This document shows, piece by piece, positions 44,107 to 56,328 of a stretch of 64,000 nt of DNA (position 1 is its first letter; each line of letters opens with the position of its first letter). The notes under the pieces are model-generated. The model ran no database searches, was not told where the DNA came from, and saw nothing but the letters and a program-made list of their open reading frames with translations. Source of the DNA: Alopecurus myosuroides (Eukaryota; Streptophyta; Magnoliopsida; Poales; Poaceae); assembly GCA_028641055.1 (NCBI GenBank), contig CM054059.1, positions 109,752,263 through 109,816,262 of the forward strand. The letters run 5' to 3'. The translations under genes and the position numbers were made by a program.

Positions 44107-46190
44107 TCAAGTATTTTCAAGTGAAGGAGCATCAACATCATATTTTTCTCTAATAATAGAGTCAAAAGGTAGCTTCATATTCTTTCTACGAAAGTGTTCC
44201 AAACCTTTCTTGAGGGGGAATTGATATTTAATACCCCCCTCTTTCATATCAATAATAGCACCAACATTTCAAAGAAAAGGTCTTCCCAAAACAATAGGAC
44301 AAGAAGCATTGCATTCAATGTTCATAACAACAAAATCAATAGGGGGAAGGTTATTGTTAACCATAATAATAACATCATCAATTTTACCAAGAGGTTTTTC
44401 TTAGCATTATCAGCAAGATGTACATCCAAATAACAGTGTTCCAACGGTGGTAAATCAAGCATATCATAAAGCTTTTGAGGCATAACAGAGATACTAGCAC
44501 CAAGATCACACAAAGCATTGCAATAAAAATCATTTACTTTTATCGTAATGATAGGCTACAACCATCATCTAATTTCCTAGGGATAGATGTTTCAAGTTTC
44601 AACTTTTCTTCCCTAACTTTCATGAGAGCATTGGTAATATGTTTAGTAAAGGCCATATTCATGGCACTAGCATTGGGACTTCTAGCAAGATTTTGTAGAA
44701 ACGTAATAACTTCAGAGATATTGCAATCATCAAAATCAATATTATTGTCATCCAAAGTAATGGGACCATTATCTCCCACATCTCTAAAAATTTCAGCACT
44801 TTTATCAGAATCAATTTCAGCAGTTTGAGGCAATTTAGCACATTTCACCAAAGGGGTGCAGTCTTTGTTAACACCAACTACTTTACCATTAACTGTAGGA
44901 GGTTTACTAGCACTTGGAGCTTCAGTTTTATAGTGGTTGTGATAGTGCAAACTCTAGCAATATTATTCTTTCTAGCCAATTCATCTTCTCTTTCCCACCT
45001 AGCACGTAATTCAACCATCAACCTAACATTATCATCAATTCGAACTTGAATGGCATTCAAAGTTTTACTTTGTTTAACATCTTGTGGCAAAACCTTAAGT
45101 TTTAGAAAATCAACATCAATATCCAGGCTATCTACTTTAGAGGCAAGAATATCTATTTTACCAAGCTTTTCCTCAACAGATTTATTAAAAGCAGTTTGTG
45201 GGCTAATAAATTCTCTAAGCATGTTTTCAAGATCAGAGGTAGAAATTTTATTGCTATTGTAGGATTTTCCATAAGAATTACCATAACCATTATTAGGAGG
45301 ATAAGGCTTATAATTGTTTCCACCAAAATTATTTCTATAAGCATTGTTGTTAAAATTATTATTTCTACTAAAATTTACATCAACATGCTCTTCTTGAGCA
45401 ACCAAAGAGGCTAAAGGAACATTATTAGGATCAACTTGAGCTTACCATTAACAAGCATAGACATAATTGCATCAAGCCTTTCACTTAAAGAGGAGGTTTC
45501 CTCAACAGAATTTACCTTCTTACCTTGTGGAGCTCTCTCAGTGTGCCACTCTGAATAAGTTATCATCATATCATCAAGAAGCTTTGTTGCATTGCCTAAA
45601 GTGATGGACATAAAGGTACCTCCAGCAGCTGAATCCAATAGGTTCCTTGAGGAGAAATTCAGTCCTGCATAAAATTTTTGTATAATCATCCAAGTAGTCA
45701 GTCCATGAGTGGGACAATTCTTCACCATAGTTTTCATTCTTTCCCAAGCTTTAGCAACATGTTCATTATCAAATTGTTTAAAATTCATTATGTCACTTCT
45801 CAGGGATATAATCTTACCAGGAGGATAATATTTTCCAACGAAAGCATCTTTACACTTAGTCCATGAATCAATACTATTTCTAGGCAAACATAGAAACCAT
45901 TCTTTAGCTCTTCCTCTCAAAGAGAAAGCAAATAATTTCAGTTTAATAATATCTCCATCCACATCTTTATATTTTTGCATCTCACATAGTTCAACAAAAT
46001 TGTTAAGGTGGGCAGCAGCATCATCAATACTAATAACAGAAAATTGTTCTTTCATCACAAGATTTAATAAAGAAGGTTTAATCTCATAGAAAGCAACAGT
46101 AGGAGCAGGTGGAGCAATAGGTGTACAAATAAAATCAATTTTGTTTGTGCTAGTGAAATCACACAACTTAGTATTCTCAGAGGAACTCAT
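44107..46190 (-). pseudogene. gypsy gag and protease, frameshifted
   Basis: The ATG at 46190 (MSSSENTKLCDFTSTNKIDF) begins a gypsy-type gag. The core FSLRGRAKEWFLCLPRNSI...WTKCKDAFVGKYYP matches the Retrotrans_gag domain of plant gypsy elements. The frame shifts near 45435, then near 44945 and near 44555. Then comes the aspartic protease: CDLGASISVMPQKLYDML (active-site D at about 44505), and after another shift CPIVLGRPFL with a premature stop. The last readable frame ends with TGA at 44107-44109 (DVDAPSLENT). Nothing resembling reverse transcriptase follows, so pol is truncated by origin rather than by the later decay. An Asn-rich stretch lies between gag and protease. Confidence 0.82.
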
Positions 46191-46347
46191 TTTAGCAGAA
46201 TAAAAGCAATAAATAACAGCTATGAAGTAAACTATTTTTTTGTGTTTTTGATAAACAGAAGCAAAACAAGACAAAAATAAAAACAAGACAATAAAAAAAA
46301 TAAAGAGGTTGAGAGTGAGAGACCCACCTTTCCAGAAGACTTCTTCC

Positions 46348-46365
46348 TCCCCGGCAACGACACCA
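46348..46365 (-). other. primer binding site (tRNA-Asp-like)
   Basis: On the minus strand TGGTGTCGTTGCCGGGGA, 21 bp inside the 5' LTR boundary. It matches the other Asp-type sites at 11965 and 13810 with two changes. Confidence 0.65.
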
Positions 46366-46386
46366 GAAATCCTTGATTGCAAATGT

Positions 46387-47671
46387 TGATGGTGTGTTGG
46401 AAACCCCAAAAGGAGGGTGTGATGAGTAAGCGGAAAGAATTTCCCTCAGTTAAGAACCAAGGTTATCAATCCAGTAGGAGGAAGAGGATCTCATGAAGGT
46501 TGATGCCACTGACGGTGGTGCTGGCGCTTCACCAGTGTCAGCAACAACATGGAACCTGCACACAACATAACCAAAATACTTTGTCCCAACAGTACAGTGA
46601 GGTTGTCAATCTCACCGGTCTTGCTAAAAACAAAGATTAGACGTATAGTGGAAAATGATGTATGCTTGCAGTAAATAAAGAAAGCAGTAAATAGTTGTGG
46701 TTTGTTTAACAGTGTGGAAAATGGACCGGGGTTCACAGGTTCACTAGTGGTGTCTCTCCATAAAATATAACATGTTGGGTGAACAAATTACAGCTGGGCA
46801 ATTGACAAATAAAGGTTGCACCGTAGTGCACATATATGACATGAAGACTACTATGATATTTATTGCGGGCATTACAACAATATACATAGTCCGACATCCA
46901 TCTGCATCTATGACTAATAATCCACCCTCAGGTTATCATCCGAACCCCCTTAGGTATTAAGTTTCAAGCAACAGATAACTGCATTAAACAAAGTGTGTAA
47001 TGTAAGCAATGATTATGCACACGGGCACTCTCACCGTTGTTTTCTCCCTAATGGCAACAATACATCCCCCCTTCACGTTTCTGTCACTCGAGCAAGGTGG
47101 CGAGGAGGCATAAACCCACTATCGAGCATAAATACTCCCTCTTGGAGTCACTAGCAACTACTTGGCCAGAGCAACCACTAGCAACGGAAAGCATGCAAGA
47201 TCACAAATAGCATATGCAAATAAAGACTATAATCAACTATGCATAAGTTCAATATTCATCGGATCCCAGCAAACACAGCACATAGAGTTACATAAGATCA
47301 ATCTCGATCATGTTAGGCAGCTCACGAGATCTAAACATGGAGGGATATGAGGAGAAGACAACCATCTATCTACAACTACGAACACGTAGTCCAAGGATGA
47401 ACTACTCACGCATCACTCCGGAGGCAGGCATGGTGATGTAGAAGCATCCGGTGATGACCTCCTCTCCGGCAGGGTGACGGAAACAGCTTCAGAACCCCCC
47501 TGATCTAGGGTTTATGGTCACGGCGGCTGCGGAACTTTTCGGGGATTTTTTATCAGGTACCTAGGGTTTTCCATCCGGGGGATTAAATAGGCGAAAGGGA
47601 AAAGGCGGTGGAGCTCTGGGGGCCCCACACCCATAGCTGGCGGGGCCAAGGGGGGCGCCACCCTATGGTGT
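46387..47671 (-). repeat. 5' LTR of the gypsy-type element, part 1
   Basis: Colinear with 39819-41100. It is broken after GGTGT (47667-47671), the duplicated target of the copia insertion, and continues at 56049. Confidence 0.88.
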
Positions 47672-49322
47672 TGAAGGGAATATGCCCGAGAGGCAATAAT
47701 AAAATGGTTATTATCTTATTCCTTGTTTATGATGAATGTTTATTTCTCATGCTAGAATTGTATTAACCGGAAACGTTGATACATGTGTGCTTAATAAACA
47801 AACAATGGTTCCTAGTAAAGCCTCTCTTTTAACTAGCTCGTTGATTAATAGATGATCAAGGTTTCCTGATCATGAACATCGGATGTTATTAATAACGGGG
47901 TCATGTCATTAGAAGAATGATGTGATGAACATATACCCAAAGAGAATATAGCAATGCGATCAAGTCATTTAGTTTACATTGTTATATCAAACACACGAAG
48001 TAACTTATTCCTTATACCATGAGATCATGTCAATCACTGATACCGGAAGAGTGCTTTGATGGCATCAAACGTCACACCGTAACAGGGTGACTATAAAGGT
48101 GTCGTTGAGTATTCGGAAAGTATTAGTTGAGGATCATGGATCAAGAGTGGGATTTGTCCATCCAAATGACGGAGAGATATACTCTGGGCCCTCTCGGTGA
48201 TATCACATCGAAACCGCTTGCAAGCACGTGATATGATCACAAGGATGTTATATCACGGGAACGAGAAAAGAGTACTTGTCGGTAACGAGATTGAACAAGG
48301 TATGGTTGATACCAATGATCGAATCTCGGACAAGTAAAATATCGCGAGACAAAGGGAATAGTTCACGGCGTTGTTGGTTCACACGATCACGAGAGTCATC
48401 GTTGAATATATAGGAGTCATCATGGATCTCCAGATCCCGCTGTTGATTATTGATCGGAGAGGAGTCTCGATCATGTCTATCTTATTCGCGAACCGTAGGG
48501 TGACACACTTAAGGTTCGATGACGCATTTGAGAGGATACGGAATATCGAAGAATATTTTGGACAGCACCGAAATTGTTTCGGGGAAAATTGAAATAGTTC
48601 AAGGGGTTTTTCGTCGAATGGTTGTTAATAGAATTAACAAATGATTCGAGGTGCTATATGCAAAAGTTTGTTAATAGAATTAACAAATGCTGAAATAAAG
48701 AAATAAAAATGTTTTATTTATTTATTAAAAGAAAACCTTTGGATTTTCCAAGTGGGAAATTATGGGAGCATGAGTGGGTGTGAGTGGAGCTTCCACTCAC
48801 ATGAAGAGGGAAGAGGTGGGGGCACACCATGGCTGGCCGCACCCCCCTCTTGGGCTGCCTTCCCCTCCCCTATAAAAGGAGGGTGAGAGCTCCTCTTCTC
48901 CACACACTTGGCCACTTCCCTTTCCCTCCACCCGCTGCTCCATTTCATGGTCTCCGGCTTGGCGAAGCCCTGACCGTGGGATTCTTCACCACCACCACGT
49001 CGTCGTGCTGCTGGAGTTCCGAGGGATCCTCTACTTCCGCGCCCCGCTGGAACGAGGGAACGGAGGTCGTCATCAACCGTACGTGTGACCGATCACGGAT
49101 GCACCGCCGGATTGCGGTGCCATCTTCTCGCTATCGGGATCGGTGTGAGTACGACTACGCCAACAACGAGATTTGATCTCGTACCACTTTGAGTCTTCGA
49201 GGGTATGTGTTCTCCTTAACCCTCTTGTTGCCCGTTGCACTTCGTCTCCTAGATTAGATCTTGGCCTTTCGGGTGTCTCTCGCGTAGGAAAATTTTTGTT
49301 TTCTATGCTACGTTCCCCTTCA
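47672..49322 (+). repeat. 5' LTR of Angela-like element
   Basis: Opens TGAAGGGAATATGCCCGAG and closes TACGTTCCCCTTCA, with TGAAGGG/CCCTTCA inverted ends. TATA box at 48871-48878. Confidence 0.93.
48871..48878 (+). promoter_or_regulatory. TATA box of Angela-like LTR
   Basis: TATAAAAG in CTCCCCTATAAAAGGAGGG, 1.2 kb into the LTR. The 3' LTR copy is at 55592-55599. Confidence 0.75.
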
Positions 49323-49323
49323 G

Positions 49324-49335
49324 TGGTATCAGAGC
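49324..49335 (+). other. primer binding site (initiator-Met tRNA)
   Basis: TGGTATCAGAGC directly after the 5' LTR, unmutated. Confidence 0.9.
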
Positions 49336-49336
49336 C

Positions 49337-52300
49337 GGATCTATGCGTAGATGTTTTGTACGGGTAGAACACATAGGTGTATGTGGGCGTTGATGATCAT
49401 GTTATTACCTCCTTGATTATTTTATGATCTTAGTGGCATAGTGGGATGAAGCGGCCCGGACTAACCTTACATGTCCACGTACATGAGACTTGTTCCACAA
49501 CTGACATGCAACTTGTATTGCATAAGTGGCTTGCGGGTGTCTGTTTCTCCTACTATAGTTAAGATCTAATCTATGAAGGGTTGTTAAAAATGTGTTTATC
49601 AACGTTGTGGTTGATGTTCGTAGGTATGAACGGTTCTATCATCGAAAGCCCTAAGCCACGTAAAATATGCAAAAATAAATTAGAGGCGTCTAACTAGTTT
49701 TTGCTGGGCATGTGATGAGATATGGTCAATATTACAAATTTGATTATGAGATGATCTATTTTGTAAATTATTGATATACCGGAAGGTATCCATATGATTG
49801 TCTTCTTCTTGATGGACAATCAAGATTGGGTGCCATGGTACTTGGTACCACGCCGGTGGAATGATGGAGATCATACCATGATGCACATGATGGAGATCAA
49901 GTGCAAGAAGGACCATATCATATCACGTTATCCTTTCATGTGATGTCTGTGATGTTGATCCTTTTTATGCATCTTGTTTTGCTTAGATAACGTTGGTAGC
50001 ATTATAAGATGATCCCTCTCACTTAATATCAAGATAATAATGTGTTCTTCCTTAAGTATGCACCGTTAAGAAAGTTCGTCGTTTCGAGACACCACGTGAT
50101 GATCGGGTGTGATAGACTCAACGTTCGCATACAACGGGTGTTTTCAAGCCTAGCATGTACAGACATGGCCTTGAAACACACGCAATACTACGGTTCTACT
50201 TGGCGAGCCTAGCATGTACAGACATGGCCTCGGAACACGTAACCGAAAGGTAAAGCATGAGTCATATGGATGATATGATGAACATGTCGATGTTCGCCTT
50301 TGAAACTACATCATCTCACGTGATGATCGGTTTTGGTGTAGTGAATTTGGTTCGTGTAATCACTAAAGACGACTAAGAGGGATGTTGTTTTTGAGTGGGA
50401 GTTCATGGCTTAATTTGAATTAACTTGAACTTATTTATCATGAACAACAAATCAAAGTGAATTTGCACAACTTGTAGTAGTCATTGGCATCTATAATTGC
50501 CTTACACTTAGATTGTTAATTGAGATATAACTGTTATGATCTGGTAAATACCATTTAAGATTGGTACCGTATTAGTGAAATTTAAAATTGAGTCCTATTG
50601 TAGATTTTTGGTATTTCCTACCTGGCTCCATGTGGTTAATGATTGATTCATCTAGAGAGCAAATAATTCCTACTTAGAATCCAGAGTCATGGTTGCTTCC
50701 GTATTACTTTATCTTCAAAAGAATGTTTTGTTGATCAAGGTGATTTAGGGACTGAAAAGAGTTGTTTTCAGAAACAATCAAGTGAAAGATATATTGATAT
50801 CTAAAAACTTATTTGTGGCAACATGACTGAGTATAATTTAGCGTGACAATGTTTGCTTATATTATCTGAATATATGCAATGATTGAAGACGCTAGGCGTT
50901 TGAATATTCCAAGAAATTGGATGCTAAAAATTATCCTCTAAATTCCTTCCTTCGAGCTATAGTAGCTTAATCATAAAATTGTTATGATGGGATTGATTAG
51001 AAGTATGGGTAAAGTAGTTTACCTTACTTGGAAATTGCTAAGAGTGGAATCTAGAAGAATGCTATTAATATGGTGATATTAGTAGAACAATAAAACTCAA
51101 AGTATGACTCAATGGGTGATAGTATATGACTAACACGCCAAAGAAAATGAGCTAGTAAGACTAGCATTGTTTGATGTTGAATGATTCTTCTATAAAGGAA
51201 AGGGAATATTGAAAATAGAATTACAAATAGATATATGGCAGAAAAGAAGATAACTGGAAAAGTCCAGCTCAGGAGTATATGCTTGATATACAAGTTATAG
51301 ATGTATTACTAGTTAACAAAGTATTTTTGGGTATTTTGATACCACATTGGTTGGTATGAGTTGTCATACAAAGCAACGCAATGAAAGAAATACAAGGGCC
51401 TAAAAGGAACTAGTAATAGATGTGGAATCGATTATGACAAGAACATAAATAAAGTGTTATTGTGTTCATTGTCGTATCGAACCAACCAGTCAAGATTTAT
51501 TTGAAGAACTTAATAATTTGTTATTTTGTTCTAGTCTTTTGTGAGAACAAATGAGATTGTTCAAATTATGATCATATTCCATAATTGATGGATATGTTAA
51601 TATAAATCATGTTGGTAAAGTAAACATCTATAAGACTAAATGCTAAACGTTGCAAGACGTTGAAGAGTTTCACTTAAATTGTGACACCACCATTTTAGTT
51701 CATATCGGAAAGGAAAACATGAAGGAACTCCATATTGATGGACTTCCGGAGTCATTTTGTTTTGAATAAATTGACGCTTGTGAGACCTCTTCCAAAAGAT
51801 GACTAGAATTCCGTTCATAGGCCAAAGTAGAATGGACGACTAATTTAGTGGAGATTATACATATTGATGTATATAGTCCATTATGTGTAGTCATGTATGG
51901 TGGATTAATTTTTCCCTCATAAAATTCTCTCGATGATTTGAGTAGATATGTGAGTATATCTATTTAAAGAAAACGGAGTTTGACATTTTGAATTGGTTCA
52001 AAAGGTTGTTAATATGAAGTTAAAATCATTGTAACAAGATAATCAAGTATTTATGATTGGATCATAAAGGATAAAGTTTGAGTTACAAGTTTAGCAAAAC
52101 ATCTGAGAAGTTGCAGAATTGTTCTACAACTTATACTTCTCGAATACCCCACATTAGATTGGAGTATTCAAGAGACAAAATCAAACCTTGTTTGACATGG
52201 TAAGATTAATAACAATGCCATTATAATTTTGTAGTTTATACATTAGTGACAACCGTTTTTCCCACTGAAAAGAGCACCATCATGATCCGCTGAAATTGAC

Positions 52301-54380
52301 AACATATAAGATATGGTTTGGGTAGTGACCCGAATTGTCACTTTCTTAAGTTTTGGTATGCATAGCATGTGTAAAATGTTTACAACCAAAATAGGATAAA
52401 TATATGTTTATAAGGTTATCCCAAATAAAATATTGGGTATTTCTCCTATCACCGAACCAAAAGACAAATGTTGTTTGTCAGAAAGGGTTGATTTCTCGAG
52501 AAAGTAGTTCTTGCGAAACAAGTGAGTGGGAGCACAGTACAAACTCAACGAGGTTAGAGAATCTTCGTTATCATGTCAAGAGTAGCGCAGCACTGGAAGT
52601 TGTTCCGGGGTTTACTATTTTGACTAAGTAGAAGACACTACAAATGTTGTAGATACTTCAAATGAGTTTGCGAACTGTACCAGTAAAGTCCAAAAACTTT
52701 GTACTTAGAACAACTTGTGGTTTAAGTGTAAAGTGTTGTTTTGACAACAAAAGGACCTGAACCTTATAAAGGAAGCAAATGATGGGCCCTGGCTTCGTAA
52801 AATTGACTATGAGTCATTATATCCGCCATAGTATCCTTGTATGAATATCAAGTATGTGACTTGGTAGTCCTTTCGATAGGCATGATGCCTAACGATAGCA
52901 AAAGGGTCTGTATAGCGACAAAGACATGGATTTTACATCTTATTAAAATTGTACTTATCGAAAAGTTGTTTTCGACGAAGTTCAAAGAGTTAACTACTAC
53001 AAGATTTTGATCTTCCGTAGTGATGCTTTAGTCTTTGCGGATAGTTCTAGCAAAAGGTTACATATTATGATATGGCAGTTGAATAACAAAACCAACTCTC
53101 CTCTCAAGGAAGTTTTATCAAGGATGTGTACTTGACACAGTCTGAGAGTTTTGTAAAATTCAAAAAGGTTGCTAGAAAGGTATGCATACTTCAATGGTTG
53201 AAGTGAGCATAACGAAGTTGAAATCTTTACCTTAATGAAGTTATCAAAAGAGTTTGATTCCATCATGAATGATAAAGATGCTTGTAGAGTTATAAGAAAT
53301 TAAGTGGGAGCGCTATGACATATTTCCAATACTTTATGTAGATGACATATGGTTGATTGGAAAATATGTATTTTAAATTAACACGGTTAATATTTCGATT
53401 TCATATTGATGAAAGGCTTGGAAGATATTGGGCATCGATGTCTATAAAAGATGGATTCAAGCGCCTGATATGATTGAAGCCAAATTACATAGATGAAATA
53501 TTGAAGTAAGTCAATATAAAATTGATAAGAAGGAGTTCTTGTCACATGGAAAATAATTGAGCAAGATTCATGTGTTTTGACACATGATGAGCATCATTGA
53601 AATTGAGATTTCTAAGTCATGTTTCCATGCTATGTACACAACCAGATGAGTCCTATGCTATAAAATGTTATAGTAGGATAATTCATATGATGATTAGACA
53701 ACAGTGGGAGAGATCCTTGTGTCATTTTAGAAATGCTAAGGATATGTTTTCCTATATAGTAATGACAAAATATTAGTTGTAATATGTTACACTAATAGTC
53801 TTGTCATTTATTCAAGTAATTTTATCTCAATTAAAATATGTGATGAACGGTAGCACAATAGGATGGAAGAAAGTTCCATGCTGGATTTGAAAGAGTTTCA
53901 AAATTAAAATATTGTGACAGATACTACAACAAAGGCTAAAGTATATCGTTGTGTTGACAACTGATTATAAGCGTATTTTGTGTCAAGGAGTTCTTTATTG
54001 AACTTGGTGAATTTCCAAGAATGCTGAAACTATGAAGCTACATTTTCACAATGTTAGTAACATCAGTTTAAGCTGAGGAATTAAGGTATCACCGGAACTT
54101 GGTGAGTTTCCAAGAATGCTAACACTATGAAGCTACATTTTCACAATGTTAGTGACATCAGTTTAAGCTGAGGAATTAAGTTTTCACCAATTGACCATAT
54201 ATATACAAAGCCATCTCATTAGAGAATGAGTGATGCGTGTAGACGCAAAGAACATGCAAATACAATAGGACCTGAACAGTTCAGATCTTTTTGATAATGT
54301 TTACCACATGCGAAACATGGTAATAACACTGGTACGCCATATGTGTTAAGTGCTTACAGACTAGATTATTGACTCTAGTG
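49337..54380 (+). pseudogene. decayed copia gag-pol of Angela-like element
   Basis: No frame longer than about 90 codons survives, but copia order can be followed. The leader contains TTCGAGACACCACGTGATG (about 50078). A trace of integrase is seen near 51937 (GATTTGAGTAGATATG, the DLSRY motif). Reverse transcriptase catalytic YVDD is readable at 53336-53347 followed by IWLIG. An RNase H trace (ACTACAACAAAGGCTAAAG, cf. TTEAEY) lies near 53923. Stops and indels are everywhere between. The level of decay is far above what one LTR substitution would predict, so the damage predates this insertion. Confidence 0.8.
54001..54188 (+). repeat. 95-bp tandem duplication near the 3' end of the copia interior
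   Basis: AACTTGGTGAATTTCC starts at 54001 and recurs as AACTTGGTGAGTTTCC at 54096. The two copies differ at a handful of positions. Confidence 0.85.
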
Positions 54381-54392
54381 CAAGTGGGAGAC
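54381..54392 (+). other. polypurine tract of Angela-like element
   Basis: CAAGTGGGAGAC directly before the 3' LTR, identical (with upstream GACTCTAGTG) to the one at 29167-29178. Confidence 0.88.
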
Positions 54393-56043
54393 TGAAGGGA
54401 ATATGCCCGAGAGGCAATAATAAAATGGTTATTATCTTATTCCTTGTTTATGATGAATGTTTATTTCTCATGCTAGAATTGTATTAACCGGAAACGTTGA
54501 TACATGTGTGCTTAATAAACAAACAATGGTTCCTAGTAAAGCCTCTCTTTTAACTAGCTCGTTGATTAATAGATGATCAAGGTTTCCTGATCATGAACAT
54601 CGGATGTTATTAATAACGGGGTCATGTCATTAGAAGAATGATGTGATGAACATATACCCAAAGAGAATATAGCAATGCGATCAAGTCATTTAGTTTACAT
54701 TGTTATATCAAACACACGAAGTAACTTATTCCTTATACCATGAGATCATGTCAATCACTGATACCGGAAGAGTGCTTTGATGGCATCAAACGTCACACCG
54801 TAACAGGGTGACTATAAAGGTGTCGTTGAGTATTCGGAAAGTATTAGTTGAGGATCATGGATCAAGAGTGGGATTTGTCCATCCAAATGACGGAGAGATA
54901 TACTCTGGGCCCTCTCGGTGATATCACATCGAAACCGCTTGCAAGCACGTGATATGATCACAAGGATGTTATATCACGGGAACGAGAAAAGAGTACTTGT
55001 CGGTAACGAGATTGAACAAGGTATGGTTGATACCAATGATCGAATCTCGGACAAGTAAAATATCGCGAGACAAAGGGAATAGTTCACGGCGTTGTTGGTT
55101 CACACGATCACGAGAGTCATCGTTGAATATATAGGAGTCATCATGGATCTCCAGATCCCGCTGTTGATTATTGATCGGAGAGGAGTCTCGATCATGTCTA
55201 TCTTATTCGCGAACCGTAGGGTGACACACTTAAGGTTCGATGACGCATTTGAGAGGATACGGAATATCGAAGAATATTTTGGACAGCACCGAAATTGTTT
55301 CGGGGAAAATTGAAATAGTTCAAGGGGTTTTTCGTCGAATGGTTGTTAATAGAATTAACAAATGATTCGAGGTGCTATATGCAAAAGTTTGTTAATAGAA
55401 TTAACAAATGCTGAAATAAAGAAATAAAAAGGTTTTATTTATTTATTAAAAGAAAACCTTTGGATTTTCCAAGTGGGAAATTATGGGAGCATGAGTGGGT
55501 GTGAGTGGAGCTTCCACTCACATGAAGAGGGAAGAGGTGGGGGCACACCATGGCTGGCCGCACCCCCCTCTTGGGCTGCCTTCCCCTCCCCTATAAAAGG
55601 AGGGTGAGAGCTCCTCTTCTCCACACACTTGGCCACTTCCCTTTCCCTCCACCCGCTGCTCCATTTCATGGTCTCCGGCTTGGCGAAGCCCTGACCGTGG
55701 GATTCTTCACCACCACCACGTCGTCGTGCTGCTGGAGTTCCGAGGGATCCTCTACTTCCGCGCCCCGCTGGAACGAGGGAACGGAGGTCGTCATCAACCG
55801 TACGTGTGACCGATCACGGATGCACCGCCGGATTGCGGTGCCATCTTCTCGCTATCGGGATCGGTGTGAGTACGACTACGCCAACAACGAGATTTGATCT
55901 CGTACCACTTTGAGTCTTCGAGGGTATGTGTTCTCCTTAACCCTCTTGTTGCCCGTTGCACTTCGTCTCCTAGATTAGATCTTGGCCTTTCGGGTGTCTC
56001 TCGCGTAGGAAAATTTTTGTTTTCTATGCTACGTTCCCCTTCA
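54393..56043 (+). repeat. 3' LTR of Angela-like element
   Basis: 1651 bp, offset 6721 bp from the 5' LTR and identical to it except for one base in an A/T-rich run at 55431. Confidence 0.93.
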
Positions 56044-56048
56044 GGTGT

Positions 56049-56328
56049 GGCCCCCTGGTGCCCGTCTTCGACTCGTCTTCGGTGTTCTGGATGCTTCCGG
56101 GGAAAATAGGCACTTCGGGCTTTGTGGGGTCCAATTCCGAGATGTTTCCAGAACAACTTTTCTGAAACCAAAAACAACAGAAAACAGGGAACTGTCACTT
56201 GGCATCTTGTTAATAGATTAGTCCCGGAAAACGTATAAAAATGCTATAAATAAGAGAGAAAACAAGTAGGAATTGACATAATATGATCATGGAGCATCAG
56301 AAATTATAGATACGTTGGAGACGTATCA
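56049..56328 (-). repeat. 5' LTR of the gypsy-type element, part 2
   Basis: Resumes with GGCCCCCTGGTGCCCG after the GGTGT duplication and ends at GACGTATCA, colinear with 41110-41389. Confidence 0.88.

Larger units (their letters stand above)
47672..56043 (+). mobile_element. recent Angela/WIS/BARE-like copia insertion with decayed interior
   Basis: 8372 bp with LTRs 47672-49322 and 54393-56043 (1651 bp each) and a perfect GGTGT duplication (47667-47671, 56044-56048). Reading both LTRs side by side I find one substitution (T at 48710, G at 55431). At 1.3e-8 per site per year this means insertion some tens of thousands of years ago. The primer site and polypurine tract are intact. The interior still shows copia landmarks but has no long open frame. 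The element was therefore almost certainly moved by proteins of another copy. Confidence 0.92.
39819..56328 (-). mobile_element. gypsy-type element (gag and protease only), split by Angela-like copia
   Basis: Minus-strand element. The 3' LTR is 39819-41389. The 5' LTR is 46387-47671 plus 56049-56328, interrupted by the copia at 47672-56043. The flanks are AATAT (39814-39818) and AATAC (56329-56333), a 4-of-5 duplication. Without the insert it is about 8.1 kb. It has a tRNA-Asp-like primer site, decayed gag and protease, and about 2.7 kb of noncoding 3' sequence, but no reverse transcriptase or integrase. The LTRs differ by about 5 percent in the kilobase compared by eye. The architecture is like Triticeae non-autonomous gypsy families such as Sabrina; the name is tentative. 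Confidence 0.85.

Noticed and set aside
48829..49176. 115-codon frame repeated at 55550-55897
   Set aside because: Identical because the LTRs are nearly identical. It overlaps the TATA box and transcription start region.
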